64,000 nucleotides of DNA from Cyanobacteria bacterium FACHB-63 (GCA_014695255.1 JACJNX010000064.1:1-64000); one strand, 5' to 3'; shown: positions 8,535-16,593, counted from the first letter of the stretch. A program made the numbers and translations. The notes: generated by a model not told the origin, from the sequence alone.

Positions 8535-8582
8535 TATGGAGCTAAGGGGAGCCGAACCCCTGACCTTCTTAATGCCATTGAG
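8535..8582 (-). repeat. Partial tRNA-Ala 3' end, probable attachment-site copy (att)
   Basis: This 48-bp segment matches 29703-29750 with two mismatches (8552 and 8570). It corresponds to tRNA-Ala nucleotides 28-73, from the anticodon stem to the discriminator base, and lacks the 5' half. It is in the same orientation as the intact tRNA gene. A 3'-tRNA direct repeat of this kind is the normal footprint of tyrosine-recombinase integration, so it probably marks one border of an island ending at the intact tRNA. Confidence 0.75.
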
Positions 8583-8702
8583 CATAGTTGTTCTCTTTAG
8601 TCTCGATGATGACTGCATTTTGAAATTTGCAATAACGGTAATACCAGAACTAAACCAATCGAATTACACCCAAAATAAAAAATTGTTTTATAGGAGATAG
8701 CT

Positions 8703-8893
8703 GGTAACGGTGGTAACAGTAAGTCAGAGCGCTTATAAATTAACGCTTTTGAGTGTTACCATCTCGTAGATTAAGGTGGTAGCAGGTGGTAACAGTTACA
8801 CTCACGCCAAGTCAGCAGTGCTGATTGAAAGGCAACAATTGCAATGTTTTCAGCACTGTTATCACCTCAAAGCTAGGGGTTACCACCTCGATC
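8703..8893. repeat. Cluster of GGTGGTAAC/GTTACCACC iteron-like repeats
   Basis: At least six copies or near-copies of GGTGGTAAC occur on both strands (around 8703, 8709, 8753, 8775, 8785, 8858 and 8879). The form GTTACCACCTCGATC at 8879-8893 recurs at 27132-27146. Such clusters in mobile elements often bind a replication initiator or regulator. No function is shown here and no real ORF is convincing in 8583-9056. Confidence 0.5.
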
Positions 8894-9056
8894 GACAAAC
8901 TCCACCCCTGACTTTGAAAAAAAGATCAAGCCTAGGGCTGAGTCAGGGTTTGAGGTCTAAAACCTGCTCAAATTCTGTCCAAAGTATTGGAATAAGAAAA
9001 ACTCAGGGAGACTTTTATGGGAAGAGCAAGACAAAACTCAAGCGAGTGTTTAATGA

Positions 9057-9200
9057 GTATCAAAAACTCAAGCGAGTGATTACAGCCAAAATCGATTAGC
9101 GACCACACTGGGCATCAGTCGCTCAACAGCGCATCAGTGGGCAGACGAGATTAGTGACCCAATGGCTGAAGCCGTGACAGTGATGATTTCCGGTTGCTAG
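9057..9200 (+). pseudogene. Remnant of a small phage-type helix-turn-helix protein
   Basis: A short open frame without a start codon encodes a recognisable helix-turn-helix: RLATTLGISRSTAHQWADEI followed by SDPMAEAV. Small Cro-like proteins of prophages and islands have this form. An upstream stop at 9054-9056 and a 16-bp direct repeat (AAACTCAAGCGAGTG at about 9034 and 9064) suggest the 5' part was lost by frameshift or duplication. It is probably non-functional. Confidence 0.4.
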
Positions 9201-9201
9201 A

Positions 9202-9232
9202 AAGCCTGATTTTCAGGGCTTATTATTTTCTC
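9202..9232 (+). terminator. Terminator after the HTH remnant
   Basis: Imperfect stem AAGCCTGA with TCAGGGCTT, followed by TATTATTTTCTCTCTT. It faces the plus strand directly after the remnant's stop codon. Confidence 0.5.
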
Positions 9233-9360
9233 TCTTCCTAGCTTGCCAAGTCGTGTGATCAAAGCCTTGAGAAAGATCAATCCGAGAGCAGTCGAGTTCA
9301 CTGCTCTGTTTTTGGAATAACTTAGGTTGGAGAAGCAAGTGAACAAGCCGTGGAATCAGA

Positions 9361-11124
9361 TCACTGGTGAATCGGAATCTGAATGAAGAACTCTGTTCCT
9401 TTGCCTTCACTCGATGAACACGACAGTTTGCCGTGATGCTTTTCGACGATAATTTGGTAGCTAATCGACATACCCATGCCTGTGCCTTTGCCCACAGGTT
9501 TCGTCGTGAAGAAGGGATCAAAAATCCGTCGCTGAATCGATTCCGGCATGCCCATGCCGTTATCCGCGATCGCAATCTCTACCCAGTCATCCATCACGGA
9601 AGTTCGGATCGTGATTTGCGGCTGGGCGGTAGCTTCAAGTGCGTCGATCGCATTGCTCAAGAGATTCATAAAGACCTGATTGATTTGACCTGCTCGACAT
9701 TCGATTTGAGGCAGTGCGGCATAGTTTCGCACGATGAGAATCTCAGGACGCTGAGGCGAGGGTTTCAAGCGATGTTGCAGAATCAGGAGTGTGCTTTCGA
9801 GTCCTTCATGCAAATCGACCGCTTTGAAATCGGCTTCATCGAGCCGAGAGAAGTTGCGTAGCGACAGGACAATTTCGCGAATGCGAGTGGTTCCAATCTC
9901 CATTGAGTTAAGGAGATTAGGGAGATCGGAATGAATAAATTCAAAGTCGGTCGCCTGCAAGTGGCGTTGAACAGCAGGGTGTGGGAATGGATGATAAAGT
10001 TGATAGAGATTCAAGAGGGTCAGAATCTCAGTGACATAATCATGTAAATAAGTGAGATTGCCGTGAATGAAAGAGACAGGGTTATTAATTTCATGAGCAA
10101 TGCCTGCTACTAGCTGTCCCAGGCTCGACATCTTTTCACTCTGAATCAGTTGTGTTTGACTGCTTTGGAGATCGCGGAGGGCTTGTTTTAGCTGAGCGGT
10201 TTGCTGTCTCAACTTCTCTTCGATCGTGATGCGCTCAGTGACATCGTGACAAAAGCCCAGCACTGCGAAAACCTCACCCTCGGCAGATAGAGGAATTTTC
10301 TGTGTATCAAAAATACGGGTGGTGCCATCCGCTGCGGTTGCTGGGTCGTAGGGATTATGAATTCTTTGTCCTGCAAGCGCCGCCTGATCGTCCGTCCGAA
10401 ACCCGCGAATGCCTTGATCTGGATTACCGAGGACGAGATCCACAGGAAAGCCTAATTCCAGATCATCTTTTCCAAGCATGTCTTGGACGGTCTGTCCGAT
10501 GGCGGTGGCATAGCTTTGGTTCACCAAGAGATAGCGAAACTGCTGGTCTTTGACAAAAATCCAATCTTGCGTTTCGTCGATCACTGTTTGCAGCAACTGC
10601 GCTGGTTGTTCTATGGTCTGACAGGACGGTACGGGTTCCCTTGAGCGAACTTGAGCAAGCTGCGAAGACTGTGGTTCATCCTGACCCGTGACAGGCGGTT
10701 GCACAAACAGAAGGCCATTCCAAAGCTGTCCTAAAGCGGTTAGTGAGCCTGAGGTGGCAATCAGTTGAATGAGCTGAATCTGTCCAGATGCCAACCGCCA
10801 TCGTCCTTGCCATTGCCATAACTGGTGTGTTTGGGTCGCTTGGGTGAGCGTCCTATGAAATGTCGCCTGATCGTCCGCTTCAATCTGAGCGAGCCACTGT
10901 GAGGCATTGGCTTGAATTTCAGTAAATGGGCGCTCGAACACTAGGATGCAGTTTGGACTGATAAAGGGAAGGGTAATTGACCCATCAGAATGCGAAAGCA
11001 ATTGGAAAATCACACCAGGTCCTGTTTCCAAGATTTGCTTCAAGGGAGACTCGATCGAGCTGTTCTCACTGCGCTGCAAATCATGTAAATCAATCTTTGC
11101 GGAAAGTGGGGAGGCGTGGGACAT
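9361..11124 (-). CDS. PAS-domain sensor histidine kinase
   Basis: Probable cytoplasmic two-component kinase of 587 aa with no clear membrane segments. An N-terminal PAS-like region is followed by a PAS/PAC module (about 180-300, ending FAVLGFCHDVTERITIEEK), a short coiled coil, HisKA with the phosphorylatable histidine in GIAHEINNP (about residue 344), and a HATPase domain with N-box NLLSNAIDALE, DNGMGMP and GKGTGMGMSISY. All kinase boxes look intact. The kinase half closely resembles that of the protein at 20800-22104, which has a receiver instead of PAS. No response regulator adjoins it. I prefer ATG 11124; a TTG at 11142 would add six residues. Confidence 0.9.
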   Translation of the reverse strand: MSHASPLSAKIDLHDLQRSENSSIESPLKQILETGPGVIFQLLSHSDGSITLPFISPNCILVFERPFTEIQANASQWLAQIEADDQATFHRTLTQATQTHQLWQWQGRWRLASGQIQLIQLIATSGSLTALGQLWNGLLFVQPPVTGQDEPQSSQLAQVRSREPVPSCQTIEQPAQLLQTVIDETQDWIFVKDQQFRYLLVNQSYATAIGQTVQDMLGKDDLELGFPVDLVLGNPDQGIRGFRTDDQAALAGQRIHNPYDPATAADGTTRIFDTQKIPLSAEGEVFAVLGFCHDVTERITIEEKLRQQTAQLKQALRDLQSSQTQLIQSEKMSSLGQLVAGIAHEINNPVSFIHGNLTYLHDYVTEILTLLNLYQLYHPFPHPAVQRHLQATDFEFIHSDLPNLLNSMEIGTTRIREIVLSLRNFSRLDEADFKAVDLHEGLESTLLILQHRLKPSPQRPEILIVRNYAALPQIECRAGQINQVFMNLLSNAIDALEATAQPQITIRTSVMDDWVEIAIADNGMGMPESIQRRIFDPFFTTKPVGKGTGMGMSISYQIIVEKHHGKLSCSSSEGKGTEFFIQIPIHQ

Positions 11125-11319
11125 GAACACACTGAGGGACAAGCGACAGCAACCCTATTTTTCCCATCCTCCAACAAAACCCGCTTTTAAGGCACAACAA
11201 AAATTACAGAGAGAGGAAACGGTGCTCTACAGCACATTGCGAATGGTGACAATACTTTATCATTACTTAATATTTTGTTGGATTCCGTGACCTAGCCCCC
11301 GGTATGTGAGGAAGATTGA

Positions 11320-11763
11320 ATGAAAAGGTTCTTGTCTCAAGCCATGAATGTAGATCATCGTGGCTGTTTTTGGACTGCGCTAGATCAGCCTTGGGCTGAG
11401 GTGAACTATGTGGAAACGTTAGCAAACAAAGTGCGCGGCAACCACTACCATCAGTACACCTATGAGCTTTTCTTTATCATCTCAGGTGAAATCGAGATCA
11501 GCATTGAGTCATTACAGTCTGGAGAGCGCACCACCTTCTTGGCGACAAAAGGAGAGCAAATTTTGATTGAACCTTACGAGTTGCACACTTTCCGGACAAA
11601 GACCAACGCTCAATGGATTGCAATGCTGTCCCAGAAAATGGACCCCCACAATCCAGATTTTCATCGCCTTCCCAGTGCTGCACCCGCTCATCAAGAGGGA
11701 GACATCGATGCGGGTCTACCCAGTTTGGTGCCAACTCAACCCTTGAGTCTCCTGGATAATTGA
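11320..11763 (+). CDS. Cupin-domain protein
   Basis: Small protein of 147 aa with a single cupin barrel at about residues 30-120. Metal-ligand positions are visible: HYHQYTYE in motif 1 (two histidines plus glutamate) and the histidine of YELHTF in motif 2. The family includes sugar isomerases, dioxygenases and regulatory binding proteins; length and motifs do not decide among these. It lies divergently from the PAS kinase, 195 bp away, and may share its promoter region. No partner enzyme is nearby. Confidence 0.75.
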   Translation: MKRFLSQAMNVDHRGCFWTALDQPWAEVNYVETLANKVRGNHYHQYTYELFFIISGEIEISIESLQSGERTTFLATKGEQILIEPYELHTFRTKTNAQWIAMLSQKMDPHNPDFHRLPSAAPAHQEGDIDAGLPSLVPTQPLSLLDN

Positions 11764-11823
11764 GTTCGCCAAACATGTCACTCTGGCTCTAAGAACACGC
11801 TTGACTGCGTATCGTTAGGTATA

Positions 11824-11874
11824 CCGAGACTACAGCAAGGGAGCGGATTAATTTGAGAATTGCTGTAGTCTCGG
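11824..11874. repeat. Perfect 15-bp inverted repeat (hairpin)
   Basis: Arms CCGAGACTACAGCAA and TTGCTGTAGTCTCGG pair perfectly around a 21-base loop. It lies between the cupin gene and a truncated MBL-hydrolase fragment. It could be a bidirectional terminator without a T-run, or the remnant of a small mobile element that cut the MBL gene. Confidence 0.6.
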
Positions 11875-11882
11875 CATTGCTC

Positions 11883-12130
11883 CTATTCAATGGAATCATG
11901 AGTACAAAAGATAAGAATTGTCTCTCCCTGCGCCTGCTTCACTTGCCGTAGACGTTCTTGATTGCGGCGACGAACAAAAGGATCCACATCTCCAAGCCGT
12001 TGTAGAATCGACAGCCCAAGTGGACAGCGAGGCATTTCCGTCATTTCATCGCGATGATAATAAGCATCTCCAATGTGCAGCAACCATCCTTGCGAACTTA
12101 TCCCAACTAGATCGGTTCTGGCATCGCTAA
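11883..12130 (-). pseudogene. Fragment of an MBL-fold metallo-hydrolase
   Basis: An open stretch encodes QGWLLHIGDAYYHRDEMTEM, then a conserved tail with QERLRQVKQAQGETILIFCTHD, typical of the C-terminal third of metallo-beta-lactamase-fold hydrolases. The N-terminal HxHxDH half is absent, and the C-terminus stops directly beside the inverted repeat at 11824-11874. Frame quality decays upstream of about 12110. It is an inactive remnant. Confidence 0.55.
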
Positions 12131-12231
12131 ACTGCGTAGATTTCTTTCCAAGTCAGTGGTTGCAGCCTAATTGCTCAGAGATCACTCGCCCACCCGTTTG
12201 GGAACACTCAACAGCTCAATTTTTTGTTGTC

Positions 12232-12266
12232 ATCCCGTCAGTCTGGCGGGATTTTTTGTTTGAAGA
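12232..12266 (+). terminator. Orphan terminator-like hairpin
   Basis: Stem ATCCCGTCA with TGGCGGGAT (one mismatch) is followed by six T residues. No intact plus-strand gene lies upstream; it may remain from a lost gene. Confidence 0.45.
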
Positions 12267-12797
12267 TGAGCGTGATCGCTGGTTATGAAGATTCGACAAA
12301 CCCGTAATTTTCTCTCAGTCTTGGGAAGACGATGCAACAGCACGTTTGTGAGGCTTGAAAAGCACGATCGTACTCAATCCCTGTTAGCAATCAAAACTAA
12401 TGCAGATTTCGCAAAACTTTCTAGTGTTTGGCAACAAAACGCGCGATCGCGCTGGGGAAAGGGTTGTCGGATTTAGCAATCGTGCATCGGGTCTTTCCAT
12501 ACCTCCATGCTAGCGATTTCACCCTTACCTCTGCCTCCTCTCACTTTGCCGGGTTAATAACTTAGCGAAGCTGGATGCACTGCAATCCCATTCAGGACAA
12601 GCGCCGTTTGTCTTCTCAATGGCAAGCATGAAGCGCCGCGCACTCAATCAGCATCTGTTGGAACGATTTATTTGCAACTTAGACCTGGAGCCCAGTCAAA
12701 TTAAATTCCATCCCAACTACTCAAACCTCTGTAACTACGGCACAATTGCTGTCTGAATTTGCCCGGACTATTGTTAATGCAATAATTCGTTCAAAAC
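12267..12797. other. Gene-poor stretch with one possible coding remnant
   Basis: A plus-strand frame at about 12618-12755 encodes roughly 45 aa beginning MASMKRRALNQHLLERF, with open frame extending upstream to about 12540. It looks protein-like but I do not recognise it. Otherwise I see nothing; the stretch is probably eroded island DNA. Confidence 0.3.
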
Positions 12798-13865
12798 CTA
12801 CGGCATGGTAAGGGTAATACTTACTGGCTCCCAACCGCCAGCATTCGGCGTAGCGCTGGAAGCCTTTTCAGTGCCCGGAATAAACAAAAGACTCGCTTCA
12901 CCGATCGCCTCTCCCGGCATCAGCCCAAAAAGCGGGTTAAATTTACGGTCTTCTTTCATCTTGAGCGCTTTGTCGCCCGTTGTAGCAGTGATTCGGTAGC
13001 GTCCAAGCGGAATATTGTGAATACTGAAATTACCCTTAAACCCGATCGGCTGGCGAATGACGAAAGTTCTTCCCGCTGTACCGTCAAGCATGTTGCCTTC
13101 GGGCGTTAAGGTGATTTCGATAATCGAATCTTCGACAATGCTGCCCGCAGCTATATTGGGGTCGGTCTTTTCGCGTGTGTAATAAGAGACGCGAATCGAA
13201 CCCCCGTAATAACTTGATGAGACATACGGATTTGGGCTGACATTTTCAGGGCTGGTAATGCCATAAGGCAGCAGCACAAAGTTTTCCACCGCACCATCAA
13301 CGGTCGTAAAACTTTCCAATTTTCCGTCCACGGGATGCAGACCCATTGCTGCGATGCCGTCGCCCCATTTGAGCTGATAACCCGCATTGTAGTAATGCGC
13401 CGAACCTTTCGGAACGGCAAACTCATAATACCCGTTCGCGTCGGTTTCGCCCTGCGCACCTGAATACTGACCGGCAAAATACGAAGCACGAATCCCGATG
13501 GTCGCGCCCTTCAGAGGATTTCCCGACAAATCTTTCACATAACCACGCACTTTTCCAGCCTTTGGTGCAAGCTGAGGAAAATTCGGCATCGCTGGTGTTT
13601 TGTCGCCCATCACATTGACGAAATGCGCATCACGCTCAACGTTCAAAACCGTCGGTGTGCCACTCGATGACGTCGAAGCGGTTTGGTTGTTCATCCGATT
13701 TGTCAAAGTCAAGTCTAGACTAGAAGGATCGTCAAACTGGGTATGGTTGACGGTGGAACCATGGACTGATGCGCCGTTTAAGACGACTCCAGCTTTCGGA
13801 ACCGATGCAAAAGAAAAAACACCTAGGGTAGTCAGGAGAGCGATCGTGCAGAATTGACGGTTCAT
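12798..13865 (-). CDS. Secreted protein with carboxypeptidase-regulatory-like domain
   Basis: Exported protein of 355 aa. It begins with a signal peptide (MNRQFCTIALLTTLGVFSFA, cleavage probably after about residue 26). After a low-complexity Ser/Thr linker, a carboxypeptidase-regulatory-like beta-sandwich is visible at about residues 110-180 (GKVRGYVKDLSGNPLKGATI, then DANGYYEFAVPKG). A second beta-rich region includes SIHNIPLGRYRITAT near the C-terminus, another such fold. It has no enzyme motif; a binding or surface role is likely. The ATG at 13865 has AGAGGT at a good distance and gives the signal peptide; a longer reading to 13943 is unlikely. Confidence 0.75.
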   Translation of the reverse strand: MNRQFCTIALLTTLGVFSFASVPKAGVVLNGASVHGSTVNHTQFDDPSSLDLTLTNRMNNQTASTSSSGTPTVLNVERDAHFVNVMGDKTPAMPNFPQLAPKAGKVRGYVKDLSGNPLKGATIGIRASYFAGQYSGAQGETDANGYYEFAVPKGSAHYYNAGYQLKWGDGIAAMGLHPVDGKLESFTTVDGAVENFVLLPYGITSPENVSPNPYVSSSYYGGSIRVSYYTREKTDPNIAAGSIVEDSIIEITLTPEGNMLDGTAGRTFVIRQPIGFKGNFSIHNIPLGRYRITATTGDKALKMKEDRKFNPLFGLMPGEAIGEASLLFIPGTEKASSATPNAGGWEPVSITLTMP

Positions 13866-13950
13866 GGTTGACCTCTTGTTGTGTTCGTAAAGTTGAGATG
13901 CAGCGAAGTCCTGAATGTCAGCGGTTTGCCTGATATCGCTCAAGATAGAG

Positions 13951-14040
13951 AATAAATGGGGAGAACTAGAGAAGAAGCATGACAGCTGGTTTCAGAATAA
14001 ACGGGGAGAACTAGAGGAGAAGCATGACAGCTGGTTTCAG
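13951..14040 (+). repeat. Two tandem 45-bp repeats
   Basis: Units 13951-13995 and 13996-14040 differ at only about two positions, and a third unit seems to start at 14041 but decays. The length is a multiple of three and one frame would read GELEKKHDSWFQ twice, but no believable gene surrounds it. It lies about 90 bp upstream of the secreted-protein gene, so it could affect its promoter. Confidence 0.65.
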
Positions 14041-14072
14041 ACGAATGGTCGGACAACCACTCCTTACTCCGA

Positions 14073-14108
14073 TGAAATAGACTTACACCGCTTCATTCGT
14101 CTATTTCA
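14073..14108. repeat. Perfect 10-bp inverted repeat
   Basis: Arms TGAAATAGAC and GTCTATTTCA flank a 16-base loop, just beyond the tandem 45-bp repeats. There is no T-run. It may be an operator or a structured leader. Confidence 0.45.
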
Positions 14109-14879
14109 CGGCTGAGAAATGGAAGCTATGCAACGGAGAGACTTGAGATACTAGATAACCATAAGCAGCCATAGCCTCTCATCATCCGCTTCGCTGCGTC
14201 AGGGAGGTGTGCTGTGATTCTGTCAACGGATTATTTGTCGCTGTGCCTTTAATCTCTAATGGTCAAGCCGCTTCGTCACTAGAGCATTCAACCACGGAGC
14301 CTGGCTCCGATGTCTGAGATCGTCAGTCTGCCACACGCTGACAATGTTCAACTGAGGATGAGCGCTCATCGCGTCACTAATCCGGGTTGTGTCGCATCTT
14401 TTAATCCTGAAACAGTGTCTTTGTGCTTCCCGATCGCTCTTGCGTATTCACTCAACCCGCCACAATCAAAAAGCCCTGACTTTAGGATTGCCTTTATTTT
14501 TACGGCTCACCGTAAAAAATCTGAGACTCATAGGAGATTCAAAATAAGACCATTAATAAGCCTGGTTAATGGGTACATCTGCTCTGTCCCGGTGCGATGC
14601 GTTGATCGAATTGGGGGGAACGCGATCGCAACTTAGTCCAAATAGTTCAGTTTTAGTCCAGGCTTTAAGACGACGAATTAAAAAAGTGTACAACCTTTAT
14701 TTTGCAAGCAGTCTTGATTTAGAAATATTGTTGAACTTCTGCTTGATACGCAGAATTCCAACAGGAAAACACGCAAAATTAGAAACTATAAATCCGTCAA
14801 GCCCTTATGCAGCAATCATTTCAGGGTCTAGCCTGTTTTGGAAGGATTGGACTAAGCGAAACTGGGTCTAGTCCAGAAT
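14109..14879. other. Gene-poor stretch before the integrase remnant
   Basis: Several short frames exist here, but none has a recognisable product or a good start. The part after about 14570 may include eroded upstream sequence of the integrase remnant, but I cannot align it by eye. Confidence 0.3.
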
Positions 14880-15057
14880 TGGTGCGATTGGATTTATCGA
14901 CCCAACTTATCGATCGCACTCTAAATTCCTGCATAGCAAGGGAGTGCCGATTAAGACGATCGCATCAATTATGGAGCATGAATCTTTGAATGAACTCTCT
15001 CGATATTTGGAAGTAACCCTAGAGCAAAGGCGATTGGCGATCATGCAACTCCGTTAG
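14880..15057 (+). pseudogene. C-terminal remnant of a tyrosine recombinase/integrase
   Basis: The final frame encodes LHSKGVPIKTIASIMEHESL followed by NELSRYLEVTLEQRRLAIM and a stop. This is the C-terminal end of a phage-type tyrosine integrase, with the active-site tyrosine context RYLEVT. Just upstream, in another frame, LSTQLIDRT resembles the box-II region STHSFRRT, implying a frameshift near 14925 and loss of the catalytic His/Arg pair. The rest of the protein is gone. It is probably the inactivated integrase of the tRNA-bounded island. Confidence 0.6.
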
Positions 15058-15206
15058 ACGTTGCGGCACTGCAAGGTATCTTGATTGTGCAGCGCGATCG
15101 CAAAAATCGAGGCTGCCGTTTTGCGAGTCACTGGGTCCAGTGATTTGGACAAAAGCCCAACTATCTTTCCAGCAGAAGCGCGATCCGGCTTGTCTTGCCA
15201 ATACGG

Positions 15207-15494
15207 TCAAGGCTCGATGCAGAAGCGGACAGGACTACGATCAATCACCCGGAGTTGATTCTGCTGATAGAGTTCGACCAGTGCGTAGACCAAGTTGATG
15301 TGCACGGCTCTGACAGCAACACTGTCATACAGCAAAAACAACTGCGATTCTCCAGAATAGCGACCCTGAAGCTCTGGCACACTCACTGGCTGTTGCTGAA
15401 ATTGCTCCTGCAGCTCCAGTTTGATTTGATTGATTGCGCTGCGATCCATCGCCTCAGTCGGCGATTTTCCAATTGCAAATCCCATGCCCCACAT
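15207..15494 (-). CDS. Hypothetical protein, possibly the downstream half of an interrupted gene
   Basis: The frame encodes 95 aa, beginning MWGMGFAIGK with a second ATG nine bases further on; GGAATGTGGGG nearby could serve as a ribosome site for the second ATG. I do not recognise the family. The 15522-15713 frame lies directly upstream in the same reading frame, separated only by a TGA and nine sense codons, so the two may once have been one gene of about 168 codons. Confidence 0.35.
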   Translation of the reverse strand: MWGMGFAIGKSPTEAMDRSAINQIKLELQEQFQQQPVSVPELQGRYSGESQLFLLYDSVAVRAVHINLVYALVELYQQNQLRVIDRSPVRFCIEP

Positions 15495-15521
15495 TCCTTC
15501 TAAGGTTGAGTCGCTCCGGGG

Positions 15522-15713
15522 TCAGCGGAATAAGTCCATCCATTTCCTGGGGAGCGCTTGAGCTAGAATTTCCTGCCGCATGGCTCCGCACTCGCAGCGC
15601 TGAGGAACTTCACTATCCTCTTGCAAAAAACATCCGAGTTTGAAGCAATGAAAAAGAACCTGCCTAGTGTCATACAGCGAGGAATTAAATTTGCTCGCGG
15701 ATTGCTGCTGCAT
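15522..15713 (-). CDS. Hypothetical cysteine-containing small protein, possibly the upstream half of an interrupted gene
   Basis: The frame encodes 63 aa with cysteines in FHCFKLGCFLQ and QRCECGAMRQE, a spacing that could make a small zinc ribbon. It ends WMDLFR with TGA and the same frame continues openly into the next predicted protein. There is no clear ribosome site. It may be real, interrupted or spurious. Confidence 0.3.
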   Translation of the reverse strand: MQQQSASKFNSSLYDTRQVLFHCFKLGCFLQEDSEVPQRCECGAMRQEILAQALPRKWMDLFR

Positions 15714-15883
15714 TAAGATTTCGATTACTGTGGTGTTTCAGCAAGGGCTCACTTCAGCCATTTCATTGAGCAATGTCCGTACATCGACGTATTTTGAGTC
15801 AAGTGCAGTCTTGTATACCAACTGAATCCAAACCCTTGTGCCACAGTAGAGTTACAATTCTTCACCTTCAGCGTCTTATTCCG

Positions 15884-16237
15884 ATGTCTACCGTTGCACT
15901 GCCAAAGATGCTGCTTGCCGATGAAGCAGACTGTCACTTATTTAAGTTCTGGTTCTACGATCGCGTTTGTGATGGCATTCGGTATCAAGACCAATTATTC
16001 CTTCAGCTTCGCAGCTTTAGCCTGGATTGCTCTGATCAAGCGGATGCGTTCGCTGCAAAGCTGATCGATCGCGGGCATTCAGTCATTCTTTGCGGTTCTC
16101 AAGAGCGGTACGTGCTCGGCATCAATCCTTGCGCCGATTGGGTCGAGTCTGCCACGAGTGACAAGCAGCAAGCGTCCAGCGAAGGGCACAGCAGAGCACT
16201 CGCTCTGTTTGCAGCGTCGGTGCTTGAGGCGGCATAG
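15884..16237 (+). CDS. Hypothetical protein
   Basis: The 117-aa reading starting at ATG 15884 (MSTVALPKMLLADEADCHLF) is preferred over a longer one from 15773. The product looks soluble, with mixed composition and several cysteines (DRVCDG, LDCSDQ, VILCGS, GINPCADW). I do not recognise a family. It is followed by a small glycine-zipper gene 49 bp downstream; the two may form one transcript. Confidence 0.45.
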   Translation: MSTVALPKMLLADEADCHLFKFWFYDRVCDGIRYQDQLFLQLRSFSLDCSDQADAFAAKLIDRGHSVILCGSQERYVLGINPCADWVESATSDKQQASSEGHSRALALFAASVLEAA

Positions 16238-16286
16238 CAGAATCCCCCATCTTCAAAAAATTCTCGGCGCAGCAATCAGGGTGCTA

Positions 16287-16517
16287 ATGAATAAAACGCA
16301 GAGGATTGGTTGTGTCAACAATCCAACTGAGCTAACGAAGGAAGTTCCGGTTGTCGGAACCGCACTCATTTCAAGTGGAGCTGTCGGTTACTATGTCGGT
16401 TCCCAAGTCGGTGGACGGATCGGAGCTGCTGTGGAACCACTTGTGGATGCTTTTGTGGGCGGGCTAGCGGCTGGAGTCATTCAAGAGATGACAGTCCGCC
16501 ATGGGATGCGTCGGTGA
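16287..16517 (+). CDS. Small glycine-zipper membrane protein
   Basis: This 76-aa product starts at ATG 16287 (MNKTQRIGCVNNP). Its central part, VVGTALISSGAVGYYVGSQV and then GGRIGAAVEPLVDAFVGGLA, has regularly spaced glycines in hydrophobic stretches, as in glycine-zipper proteins that insert in or associate with membranes. It could be a small toxin-like, holin-like or structural membrane peptide; nothing here decides. A hairpin follows the stop. Confidence 0.5.
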   Translation: MNKTQRIGCVNNPTELTKEVPVVGTALISSGAVGYYVGSQVGGRIGAAVEPLVDAFVGGLAAGVIQEMTVRHGMRR

Positions 16518-16521
16518 TGCG

Positions 16522-16593
16522 CTAGACCTGGGGATCAGGTTGACGAAATTCAGTAGTAGCGAGGATTGTAGCGAAGGGCATCCCCAGGTCTAG
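16522..16593 (+). terminator. Inverted repeat after the glycine-zipper gene
   Basis: Perfect 13-bp arms CTAGACCTGGGGA and TCCCCAGGTCTAG are separated by 46 bases. It begins 5 bp after the stop codon. No T-run follows, so it may be an RNA-stabilising structure rather than a terminator. Confidence 0.45.

Noticed and set aside
8535-8582. Functional second tRNA-Ala gene
   Set aside because: Nucleotides 1-27 are absent and the upstream sequence does not restore the acceptor or D stem.
8776-9099. 107-aa plus-strand frame in the island's left part
   Set aside because: Composition is not protein-like, it runs through the GGTGGTAAC repeats, and the real coding trace (HTH remnant) is in another frame.
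9433-9861. 142-aa plus-strand frame opposite the PAS kinase
   Set aside because: Antisense shadow of the conserved HisKA/HATPase region.
13915-14115. 66-aa frame containing the repeated GELEKKHDSWFQ
   Set aside because: The only order in it comes from the tandem 45-bp DNA repeat; no ribosome site and no family.
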